Source: Clostridia bacterium (GTDB lineage: Bacteria > Bacillota > Clostridia > Oscillospirales > CAG-272). From it: a stretch of 50,278 nt of DNA. Position numbers and translations under genes: made by a program. Of the stretch, positions 43,335 through 50,278 are shown one piece after another (the first letter of the stretch is position 1; every line of letters starts with the position of its first letter). The stretch covers positions 1 to 50,278 of the forward strand of contig JAFSMU010000023.1 of the NCBI GenBank assembly GCA_017447775.1, read 5' to 3'. The notes beneath the pieces are model-generated. The model saw only the letters and a program-made list of their open reading frames with translations. It searched no databases and was not told the origin of the DNA.

Positions 43335-44941
43335 TATTTATTTTTGCCATAAGCAAGCGAGGCGCCGACAAATCCGCTGAAAAGCGGATGCGGTTTGTTC
43401 GGACGAGATTTGAATTCAGGGTGGTACTGAACGCCGACGTAGAACGGGCGGTCTGTGATCTCAACCGTTTCAACGAGATTTCCGTCCGGCGACAGTCCGC
43501 TGAGCGTCAGTCCGCTGTCAGAGAGGACTTTGCGGTAGTCATTATTAAACTCATAGCGGTGTCTGTGGCGTTCGCTGATGCTTTTTTTGCCGTAGCAGCG
43601 ATACATTGTTGTTCCCTGCACTATTTCGCACGGATATGCACCAAGTCTGAGCGTGCCGCCCTTTGCAACTTCGTTGCTTTGTCCGGGCATGAAGTCGATC
43701 ACCTTGTTTTTGCAGTTTTCATCAAATTCGCCTGAGTTTGCGTCTTTTATGCCCGCGACGTTGCGCGAGTATTCTATGACGGCTATCTGCATTCCGAGGC
43801 AAATACCAAAGAACGGGATGTTGTTCTCCCTCGCAAAGCGCACCGACGACACCATTCCCTCGATTCCCCGACCGCCGAAGCCACCGGGAACGATCAGTCC
43901 GTCAATGTCTTTCAGCTTTTCGGAAACATTTTCATCCGTTATTTGCTCAGAGTCGATCCACTCGATTTTGACGTGTGTATTCAGGTAATACCCGGCGTGC
44001 CTTAACGCCTCTGCAACGGAAAGGTATGCGTCGTGAAGCGCGACGTACTTTCCGACAAGTCCGATACGCACCTTATACGGTCTCGACTTTATCCGATCGA
44101 CCATTTCCGTCCATTCGGAAAGATCAGGCATCGGCGCTTTTATTCCGAGTTCCCGGCAAACGACCGAGGAAAAATTTGATTTTTCGAGCATAAGCGGAGC
44201 TTCATAAAGGTTCGGAAGCGTGATATTCTCGATGACGCAATCCTTTTTCACGTTGCAAAACAGCGATATTTTATCAAAAATCGGCTTTTCAAGCGGCTCG
44301 TCGCACCTCAAAATAATGATATTCGGATTGACTCCCATTCCCTGAAGTTCTTTTACGGAGTGTTGAGTCGGCTTTGTTTTATGTTCATCGGAACCGTGAA
44401 GATACGGAACAAGAGTTACGTGTATAAACAAGCTGTTTTCTCGCCCGACTTCAAGAGATATCTGGCGTGTCGCCTCGATAAACGGCTGTGACTCGATATC
44501 GCCGATCGTGCCGCCGATTTCCGTAATTACGACGTCGGCGTCGGAATGTTTTCCGACGTTGTAGACAAAATTCTTGATTTCGCTTGTCACGTGGGGAATA
44601 ACCTGAACAGTCGATCCGAGATACTCCCCGCGGCGCTCTTTATTCAGGACGTTCCAGTAAACTTTTCCCGTTGTGAGATTTGAATACTTGTTCAGATCCT
44701 CGTCGATAAATCGCTCATAGTGACCGAGGTCGAGGTCTGTTTCCGCGCCGTCTTCCGTGACGTATACCTCACCGTGCTGATAAGGACTCATCGTTCCCGG
44801 ATCGACGTTTATGTACGGATCGAGCTTTTGCGCGGCAACTTTAAGTCCCCTCGCCTTGAGAAGTCTGCCGAGGGACGCCGCGGTTATTCCTTTTCCGAGT
44901 CCCGAAACAACGCCTCCCGTTACAAAGATGTATTTTGTCAT
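43334..44941 (-). CDS. pyrG: CTP synthase
   Basis: This 535-residue enzyme converts UTP to CTP with ATP and glutamine. The N-terminal synthetase domain starts [26 protein letters not shown] and contains [41 protein letters not shown]. The C-terminal class I amidotransferase domain has the nucleophile in GICLGMQ and the His-Glu pair in VGVQYHPE. I start at MTKYIFV (44941), preceded by AAGGAGGG. The longer frame runs into guaA. It is 10 bp after guaA and last in the glutamine operon. Confidence 0.98.
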   Translation of the reverse strand: MTKYIFVTGGVVSGLGKGITAASLGRLLKARGLKVAAQKLDPYINVDPGTMSPYQHGEVYVTEDGAETDLDLGHYERFIDEDLNKYSNLTTGKVYWNVLNKERRGEYLGSTVQVIPHVTSEIKNFVYNVGKHSDADVVITEIGGTIGDIESQPFIEATRQISLEVGRENSLFIHVTLVPYLHGSDEHKTKPTQHSVKELQGMGVNPNIIILRCDEPLEKPIFDKISLFCNVKKDCVIENITLPNLYEAPLMLEKSNFSSVVCRELGIKAPMPDLSEWTEMVDRIKSRPYKVRIGLVGKYVALHDAYLSVAEALRHAGYYLNTHVKIEWIDSEQITDENVSEKLKDIDGLIVPGGFGGRGIEGMVSSVRFARENNIPFFGICLGMQIAVIEYSRNVAGIKDANSGEFDENCKNKVIDFMPGQSNEVAKGGTLRLGAYPCEIVQGTTMYRCYGKKSISERHRHRYEFNNDYRKVLSDSGLTLSGLSPDGNLVETVEITDRPFYVGVQYHPEFKSRPNKPHPLFSGFVGASLAYGKNK

Positions 44942-44951
44942 TCTTCCCTCC

Positions 44952-46487
44952 TTATTCCCACTCGACCGTTGCCGGCGGTTTTGACGAAATATCGTATACG
45001 ACTCTTGAAACGCCCGGCACTTCGTTTGTGATCCTGCTGCTCGCCCTGCCGAGCACTTCATACGGGAGTTTTGTCCACTCCGCCGTCATGAAATCGTCTG
45101 TTGTGACGGCGCGAAGCGCAACTGTATATCCGTACGTGCGTGCGTCGCCCATGACGCCGACCGTTTTTGTATCGGTCAGCACCGCAAAGAATTGATCCGG
45201 TTTTGTTTTGATATCGGATTTTGCGATCTCCTCGCGGAAGATCGCGTCGGCGTCGCGCAGAATTGCAAGCTTTTCCTCCGTTATCGCGCCGATGACTCTT
45301 ACGGCAAGTCCCGGACCGGGAAACGGCTGACGCCATACAAGCTCGCTCGGCAGACCGAGCATTGTGCCGACGCGGCGCACCTCGTCCTTGAACAGATCGC
45401 GCAGCGGCTCGACTATCTCATCAAAAGAAATAGCTTCGGGAAGTCCTCCAACATTGTGGTGGCTTTTTATAACCGCGGAGTCTCCCTTTCCGCTTTCAAT
45501 CACGTCGGGGTATATCGTTCCCTGCGCCAAAACGTCGATATGACCGAGCTTTTTCGCCTCTTCTTCAAACACCCGGATGAACTCCGAGCCGATTATCTTT
45601 CTCTTTTTCTCCGGCTCCGTAACGCCGTCAAGCTCCTTTAAAAAACGGTCTTTTGCGTTGACTCTTATAAGGTTAAGTCCGAATTTGCCCTTGAACGTCT
45701 TTTCGACAAGATCGCCCTCCCCTTTTCTGAGCAAACCGTGATCGACAAACACACATATCAGTCTTTCACCGACGGCACGCGACAGAATAAGTGCGGCAAC
45801 CGACGAATCGACGCCTCCCGAAAGCGCGAGCAGGACCTTTTTCCCGTCGAGCTTCTTTTTTAATGATTCGATCGTCTTTTCGGCGTAATTTTCAACGTCC
45901 CAGTCGCCGGCACATCCGCATATTTTGTAGATGAAATTATCAATTATTTTTCTACCGTATTCTGTATGAGTCACCTCCGGATGAAACTGAACTCCGTATA
46001 TTTTGCGGCTCGAATCGCACATTGCGGCACACGGGCAGCTTTTTGTTACGGCGACTGTGCAAAATCCATCCGGAACGCGGCTTATATAGTCGGTATGGCT
46101 CATCCAGCAAACGCTTTCATCGGGCACTCCGTCGAAAAGCGGGCAGTTTTCCGTAATTTGAAGTTCCGTGCTGCCGTATTCGCTCCCGTTTTCGGCAGAC
46201 GACACAGTTCCGCCTGCCATGAAAGCGACAAGCTGATCTCCGTAGCAAATTCCGAGGATCGGTATTTTCAAGTCAAGTATTTTCGGATCGTAATGAGGCG
46301 ATTTTGCGTCGTAAACGCTGTTCGGTCCGCCCGTGAGAATTATTCCTTTGTATCCCGCTTCTTTGATTTGATCTGCGGTTATTTTGCTGTACGGTATTAT
46401 TTCAGCGTATACGCTGCCGTCGCGCACGCGGCGCGCGATGAGCTGATTGTACTGTCCTCCGAAATCAAGCACCAGTATTTTTTCCAT
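44952..46487 (-). CDS. guaA: GMP synthase, glutamine-hydrolysing
   Basis: This 511-residue enzyme converts XMP to GMP. The N-terminal glutaminase domain has [12 protein letters not shown] with the nucleophilic Cys, and [13 protein letters not shown]. The ATP-pyrophosphatase domain has the P-loop [14 protein letters not shown]. The C-terminal dimerisation domain has [15 protein letters not shown] and ends in KPPATVEWE, as expected for a complete protein. It lies 24 bp after glnN and 10 bp before pyrG on the same strand. Confidence 0.98.
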   Translation of the reverse strand: MEKILVLDFGGQYNQLIARRVRDGSVYAEIIPYSKITADQIKEAGYKGIILTGGPNSVYDAKSPHYDPKILDLKIPILGICYGDQLVAFMAGGTVSSAENGSEYGSTELQITENCPLFDGVPDESVCWMSHTDYISRVPDGFCTVAVTKSCPCAAMCDSSRKIYGVQFHPEVTHTEYGRKIIDNFIYKICGCAGDWDVENYAEKTIESLKKKLDGKKVLLALSGGVDSSVAALILSRAVGERLICVFVDHGLLRKGEGDLVEKTFKGKFGLNLIRVNAKDRFLKELDGVTEPEKKRKIIGSEFIRVFEEEAKKLGHIDVLAQGTIYPDVIESGKGDSAVIKSHHNVGGLPEAISFDEIVEPLRDLFKDEVRRVGTMLGLPSELVWRQPFPGPGLAVRVIGAITEEKLAILRDADAIFREEIAKSDIKTKPDQFFAVLTDTKTVGVMGDARTYGYTVALRAVTTDDFMTAEWTKLPYEVLGRASSRITNEVPGVSRVVYDISSKPPATVEWE

Positions 46488-46511
46488 TCTTTGCCTCCAC
46501 TGTCGTCTGAT

Positions 46512-48608
46512 TTATTTTACGCTGAACAAAATATCAGCGTAAGTCGGCATAGGCCAGTACGATTTTGCCGTTATCTTCTCCGCTTCGTCGCAAGCCGAGC
46601 GAAGCTCCGCCATTTTCGGAAGTATTCTGTCGCGTATTTCGGTCGATTCCGCAATTATTCCGTCGGTGCGGCGTATTTCTTCAAGCTCGCTTTGAAGTTC
46701 ATCCGCCACAAGCGAGATCATATCGGTGAGCGACGACAATTTACCGACGAGTTTTATCTCATAATCGCAAGGTATTTCAGCGTTGAGCGCGCGCTTTGCG
46801 TTTGCGTTTTTCGCCATATCCGCAGCAAATTTTTCGACTGCCGGAGCAATCATCGTCTTTGCCATATTCACCATTGTTCCTGCCTCGATAGTCACTGTTT
46901 TGCAGTAATTATCGAGCATTATATCGCAGCGAGAGCGCAGCTCCTCGATAGTAAATACCTTGTGAGAGGTGAGCATATCGACGTTCTTTTTGTCGAGGAT
47001 ATGCGGCATACAGTCAACTGTTGTGGGATAGTTTTTAAGTCCGCGGACCTCTGTTGCTTCCTTTATCCATGCATCGTCATATCCGTTGCCGTTGAATATT
47101 ATCTTCTTGTGTTCTTTTATCGTTTTTTTGATCAGATCATGGAGCGCCGTGCTAAAATCATCCGCGCCCTCAAGCTCATCGGCATATATTTTCAGACTTT
47201 CCGCAACGGCGGAGTTCAGCATGATATTGGCGCAGGCGATCGAATTTGACGATCCGAGCATACGGAATTCGAATTTGTTTCCGGTAAAAGCGAACGGCGA
47301 CGTGCGGTTTCTGTCAGTTGTATCGCGGTTGAACTTCGGCAATACGTCAACGCCGAGCCGCATCTGCGTTTTTCCTGTGCCGCGGTACGGCGCGTCGTTT
47401 TCGATCGATTCGAGTATTGCGCCGAGTTCGTCCCCGAGGAACATCGAGATAACAGCCGGCGGCGCCTCATTTGCGCCGAGTCGGTGGTCGTTGCCCGCTG
47501 TCGCAACGGAGATACGGAGCAGGTCTTGATAATCGTCTACCGCTTTTATCACAGCGCACAAAAACAGAAGAAATTGCGCGTTTTCATGCGGCGTTTCTCC
47601 GGGTGACAGAAGATTCTGCCCCTCGTCTGTCGATATAGACCAGTTGTTGTGCTTGCCGCTTCCGTTTACGCCTTCAAACGGCTTTTCGTGAAGAAGGCAG
47701 ACAAGTCCATGCTTTTCCGCGACTCTCTGCATGACTTCCATCGTGATCTGGTTATGGTCTGTCGCGACGTTTGTCGTCCTGTAGATCGGAGCAAGTTCAT
47801 GCTGAGCAGGCGCAACTTCGTTGTGCTCCGTCTTTGCCATGATACCGAGCTTCCAGAGTTCTTCGTTAAGCTCTCCCATAAAAGACGCAACCGCCGGTTT
47901 TATCGCGCCGAAATAATGGTCGTCCATCTCCTGCCCTTTCGGCGGCTTCGCGCCGAAAAGAGTCCGCCCTGTGAATTTGAGATCGGGACGCGCGTCGAAC
48001 ATTTCCCGGGTTATCAGAAAATACTCCTGCTCAGGACCGACCGACGGGCGAACACATTTTGACGTATCGTTTCCGAAAAGGCGCAAAACGCGAAGCGCCT
48101 GCTTGTTCAGCGCCTCCATAGAGCGCAAAAGCGGCGTCTTTTTATCGAGAGCGTATCCGCCGTATGAGCAGAACGCGGTCGGAATATAGAGCGTACTTCC
48201 TTTTATATATGCGTACGACGTCGGATCCCACGCGGTATATCCGCGCGCCTCAAACGTCGTTCTGAGTCCGCCGGACGGGAAAGACGAGGCGTCCGGCTCG
48301 CCCTTGATCAGCTCTTTTCCCGAAAATTCCATTATCACGCCGCCGTCGGGCGAGGGAGAAATGAAGCTGTCGTGCTTTTCGGCCGTTATGCCTGTAAGCG
48401 GCTGAAACCAGTGTGTGAAGTGCGTTGCTCCGTTTGATACTGCCCATTCTTTCATCGCTTCCGCGACTGCGTTTGCCACGCCGATGTCAAGCGTTGCTTC
48501 TTCATCGATCGTTTTTTTGAGAGATGCGTATACGTCGGCGGACAATGTTTTTTTCATTACTCTGTCGTCAAATACCATGCACCCAAAATATTCCGGTACT
48601 GTTTTCAT
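46512..48608 (-). CDS. glnN: Glutamine synthetase, type III
   Basis: This 698-residue enzyme makes glutamine from glutamate, ammonia and ATP. Its length and motifs ([98 protein letters not shown]) are those of the dodecameric GSIII class, not the 450-residue GSI. GSIII is common in Bacteroidetes and anaerobic Bacillota. It has a near-perfect promoter and a hairpin in its leader. Co-transcription with guaA and pyrG places glutamine supply next to two glutamine users. Confidence 0.97.
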   Translation of the reverse strand: MKTVPEYFGCMVFDDRVMKKTLSADVYASLKKTIDEEATLDIGVANAVAEAMKEWAVSNGATHFTHWFQPLTGITAEKHDSFISPSPDGGVIMEFSGKELIKGEPDASSFPSGGLRTTFEARGYTAWDPTSYAYIKGSTLYIPTAFCSYGGYALDKKTPLLRSMEALNKQALRVLRLFGNDTSKCVRPSVGPEQEYFLITREMFDARPDLKFTGRTLFGAKPPKGQEMDDHYFGAIKPAVASFMGELNEELWKLGIMAKTEHNEVAPAQHELAPIYRTTNVATDHNQITMEVMQRVAEKHGLVCLLHEKPFEGVNGSGKHNNWSISTDEGQNLLSPGETPHENAQFLLFLCAVIKAVDDYQDLLRISVATAGNDHRLGANEAPPAVISMFLGDELGAILESIENDAPYRGTGKTQMRLGVDVLPKFNRDTTDRNRTSPFAFTGNKFEFRMLGSSNSIACANIMLNSAVAESLKIYADELEGADDFSTALHDLIKKTIKEHKKIIFNGNGYDDAWIKEATEVRGLKNYPTTVDCMPHILDKKNVDMLTSHKVFTIEELRSRCDIMLDNYCKTVTIEAGTMVNMAKTMIAPAVEKFAADMAKNANAKRALNAEIPCDYEIKLVGKLSSLTDMISLVADELQSELEEIRRTDGIIAESTEIRDRILPKMAELRSACDEAEKITAKSYWPMPTYADILFSVK

Positions 48609-48656
48609 AATTCACTCTCCTTTTGTGATAATCTATTTTGTTTTTGCAAATGAGAT

Positions 48657-48684
48657 GCGTCTTTGAGTCAAACCCCAAAGACGC
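48657..48684 (-). promoter_or_regulatory. Hairpin in the glnN leader
   Basis: A perfect 9-bp stem (GCGTCTTTG / CAAAGACGC) with a 10-nt loop occupies about +13 to +40 of the predicted transcript. There is no following U-run, so it is not a simple terminator. It does not match the known glnA RNA motif by eye. It may stabilise the mRNA or bind a regulator. Confidence 0.5.
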
Positions 48685-48703
48685 CACTGCATTAATGTGG
48701 AAA

Positions 48704-48733
48704 ATTATACACCTTATTTTTATAATTTGTCAA
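48704..48733 (-). promoter_or_regulatory. Promoter of the glnN-guaA-pyrG operon
   Basis: On the minus strand, consensus TTGACA (48728-48733), an 18-bp spacer and consensus TATAAT (48704-48709). The predicted leader is about 90 nt. Confidence 0.9.
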
Positions 48734-48841
48734 GATTTTTCGACCAATTTTTTCGTTCCACGGTGTAGAAAAATATCTACTTTAATATTATTTTTTTGTT
48801 CAAAAAGACAAAAGATTTTTTTATTCACTTACAAAAATATA

Positions 48842-48870
48842 TTGACATTAAAAAGCAATATACCCATAAT
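48842..48870 (+). promoter_or_regulatory. Plus-strand promoter in a gene-free region
   Basis: Consensus TTGACA (48842-48847), a 17-bp spacer and CATAAT (48865-48870). No plausible plus-strand gene follows; the downstream 300 bp are rich in hairpins. Confidence 0.65.
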
Positions 48871-48876
48871 TGCCTC

Positions 48877-49175
48877 GAAAAAATTGCGCGCGGGCGACAT
48901 CTGTAAACGATGCCGCCCGAGTGGTTTTGTCTGTATAAAATCCGTCAAATTTCTGTCTTTTCGTCGGGCGTCGTCATCCACCCGCGACGCCCGACGGTCC
49001 GGCTGCACGTTCCCGCGGAACTGTCGATTAAATGTGAATTTTACCGCTCCCCCTTTACTCGTTGAAATTTCAACGCGTAACGGTAAGCGGTGACCTTTTT
49101 GCATACGGAAAACGAGCGGATACAACGGCGAAGCAAAAGCTCCGCCATTATACCCGCTCTCGCAAAAAGGTCGAT
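48877..49175 (+). ncRNA. Candidate structured RNA, unclassified
   Basis: Four dyads follow the plus-strand promoter. A: 48891-48901 with 48909-48919. B: a perfect 12-bp stem, 48962-48973 with 48985-48996. C: a 16-bp palindrome CGTTGAAATTTCAACG at 49060-49075. D: a long nested hairpin, 49092-49102 with 49162-49172, enclosing 49114-49119 with 49154-49159, and an apical stem with an AAAA loop at 49135-49138. It does not show the signatures of tmRNA, RNase P, SRP or 6S RNA that I know. No terminator is obvious. It could also be a cluster of dispersed palindromic repeats or a mobile-element remnant. Confidence 0.4.
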
Positions 49176-49236
49176 TCTGGCCTTCAATAAAAGACGGGCT
49201 TTATGAAACGCCCCCTTGTTAGGCATTATACCACTT

Positions 49237-49256
49237 TGTCTAACTTTTTGGGGTCA
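49237..49256 (-). mobile_element. Possible IS3-type terminal sequence remnant
   Basis: The minus strand reads TGACCCCAAAAAGTTAGACA, which resembles the terminal repeats of IS3-family elements. No transposase frame or second end is visible, so at most it is a solo end. Confidence 0.3.
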
Positions 49257-49359
49257 CTTCAGAATCGGCGGTCATTTTTAATCAGATATTTATGCCGTGT
49301 CAGGTGCGCTGAAAGATTGACAGCGTTCCCGAAAAAAACTATAAACTATTTACGTGTAG

Positions 49360-49815
49360 CTAATAGATTTTTTCGATCCATTCAAAAAACTCCCTATTCA
49401 GATCTGATAACACGTTGTAAATGCTATTTGACGTTTGCAAAAATGATGTAAACTCATCAAATGCTTTGCGCGCATCGGAGCAGTCCCAGTCTGAATCAAA
49501 CAAACGAAAAATCGAATCTACATGCCTGAAATTCCGACTTTTGTAATCATCTCCGCAAGCATAAATTAAGTCATTTTTCTCGACTTTATACATTTTATTG
49601 CAGATGCTGAATTTATGACCGGAATAATTCCATATATGCCGCTGTGAAACGCTGAACACCGAAGAATTATCGTTATAAGTTCCGACAAGACATAACAAGT
49701 ACATTTTGTCATCCGAAATCGTCGGCATAAGTGGGAGCATTATTTGGTAATCCTCCAAGCAGCGCATAAAAAACGGTTCGATCCTTTTTTTCCAAAGCTC
49801 AATTATACTATTCAT
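49360..49815 (-). CDS. Hypothetical protein overlapping a papain-like gene
   Basis: This 151-residue soluble protein has no signal peptide or membrane segment and I recognise no family. It is rich in Asp, Phe, Tyr and Ser, with several Cys and Trp residues scattered through it. Its ATG overlaps the stop of the upstream papain-like gene (ATGA), so the two are translationally coupled. Codon use is more AT-rich than in the neighbouring glutamine operon. A coupled small soluble partner is typical of immunity proteins or chaperones; that role is inferred only from layout. Confidence 0.6.
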   Translation of the reverse strand: MNSIIELWKKRIEPFFMRCLEDYQIMLPLMPTISDDKMYLLCLVGTYNDNSSVFSVSQRHIWNYSGHKFSICNKMYKVEKNDLIYACGDDYKSRNFRHVDSIFRLFDSDWDCSDARKAFDEFTSFLQTSNSIYNVLSDLNREFFEWIEKIY

Positions 49816-50278
49816 CTTATCGCTCCGAGTGTAATATTTACGCCTCTCTCAAAGTAAATCATTTTGGCAAAATCGCCGATCGAAATAACTCTTTTCATAT
49901 CTCCGGATCCTGTATCGCAAACAACAAATCCAACAAGTTTTCCGCTATCTGTTTCATGAATTGTTCCGTAAACCATCACGGCGTGTCCCGTTCCACAGTC
50001 ATCTGTTTTATTCCACAGCAACCCGGCGTTTACAGATGAAATAACACCGTGGCCGTGTTCAACATAAGATGCTATTTCAGACAGATTCGTTTTAACGATT
50101 TTTGATTTTATTTTGAATTTTTCCATAAGTATTTGCCTTTGGAAAGACGAGGTGGCGCCGTTTAATTTCATATTGGCTTCCGAAATGCTGCACAAGCCTT
50201 CACTGATCGCAACTCTTGTAACGTCATTTTCTGTTACACTCAACCCCGCCAAAATCAAAATCTGAGTAACACACGCTA
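49812..50278 (-). CDS. Papain/C39-like cysteine peptidase domain, 5' end cut off
   Basis: The frame stays open to the window edge, so the start is outside. The visible 154 residues show a papain-like arrangement. A Cys (codon 50271-50273) lies in ACVTQILILAG at the head of a helix. A region SYVEHGHGVISSVNAGLLW follows, then His in GTGHAVMVYG and a Cys-Asp pair in VVCDTGSGD. These fit the Cys-His-Asp triad of C39-like peptidases (bacteriocin-processing or AvrRpt2-like effector domains). Whether it is a stand-alone enzyme or the C-terminal domain of a larger protein cannot be seen. The downstream overlapping gene may be its partner. Confidence 0.65.
   Translation of the reverse strand, partial: ACVTQILILAGLSVTENDVTRVAISEGLCSISEANMKLNGATSSFQRQILMEKFKIKSKIVKTNLSEIASYVEHGHGVISSVNAGLLWNKTDDCGTGHAVMVYGTIHETDSGKLVGFVVCDTGSGDMKRVISIGDFAKMIYFERGVNITLGAIR

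Noticed and set aside
45966..47249. A 427-codon open frame antisense to guaA and glnN
   Set aside because: It spans two well-identified genes on the opposite strand and has no recognisable domain, so it is a shadow frame.
48829..49125. Minus-strand open frame of 98 codons in the hairpin-rich region
   Set aside because: It runs through perfect stems and has no ribosome site or family resemblance. Hairpin DNA often stays open by chance.
1..50278. CRISPR arrays, rRNA genes, known riboswitches
   Set aside because: No regularly spaced direct repeats, rRNA-like stretches or riboswitch cores were found by eye on either strand.

Overview
The window looks like chromosomal DNA from an anaerobic, low-to-mid GC Bacillota, probably an uncultured gut member of class Clostridia. 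This rests on strong AGGAGG ribosome sites, sigma-A promoters with 17-bp spacers (often extended -10), Gram-positive lipobox lipoproteins, a type III glutamine synthetase, sugar ABC transporters beside glycosidases, and an NRPS architecture known from gut Clostridia. No rRNA, intact tRNA or CRISPR array was seen. The species cannot be named from sequence alone.

Region 1 (1-11,100) is a surface-protein locus. A plus-strand pilin-like protein (14-2440) converges on a three-gene minus-strand operon: a small membrane protein (9390-9875), a pseudopilin-like protein with a degenerate leader (7260-9335), and a 1458-residue prepilin-type protein ending in a Hint (intein/hedgehog-like) domain (2853-7229). 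The operon has no fixed promoter that I can see. Its promoter lies inside a 234-bp segment (9905-10138) bounded by perfect 21-bp inverted repeats, next to a tyrosine recombinase gene (10169-11011). The segment also carries a terminator facing the opposite way. I read this as a phase-variation switch, drawn here in the ON orientation. It is the most striking feature of the window.

Region 2 (11,169-25,050) starts with an S41-like lipoprotein. A minus-strand biosynthetic operon follows, transcribed from about 25,020 down to 13,011: Sfp-type phosphopantetheinyl transferase, a C-A-T-C-A-T-R NRPS (2409 aa), a MATE transporter fused to an anti-sigma-type ATPase domain, a STAS anti-sigma antagonist, and a membrane PP2C phosphatase fused to another anti-sigma-type ATPase domain. 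The NRPS should release an (acyl-)dipeptide aldehyde or a product derived from one. The last three genes make up a partner-switching signalling set built into the same operon.

Region 3 (25,100-43,000) is mostly carbon and nitrogen metabolism. It has a small lipoprotein; an operon of membrane protein, alpha/beta hydrolase and glutaminase; and a seven-gene minus-strand glycan operon (sugar ABC ATPase, permease, binding lipoprotein, permease, GH3, GH78-like, beta-phosphoglucomutase). Divergent from the glycan operon is an AraC regulator fused to a GH39-like glycosidase domain. An EEP-family lipoprotein and a GH63-like glycosidase follow.

Region 4 (42,800-50,278) holds a decayed fragment of a type I restriction methylase next to tRNA-arm-like inverted repeats. 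Next is a glutamine operon (glnN, guaA, pyrG) that pairs glutamine synthesis with two glutamine-consuming amidotransferases. A roughly 750-bp intergenic region carries a good plus-strand promoter and several strong hairpins. Two overlapping small genes end the window; one encodes a papain/C39-like domain that runs off the edge.
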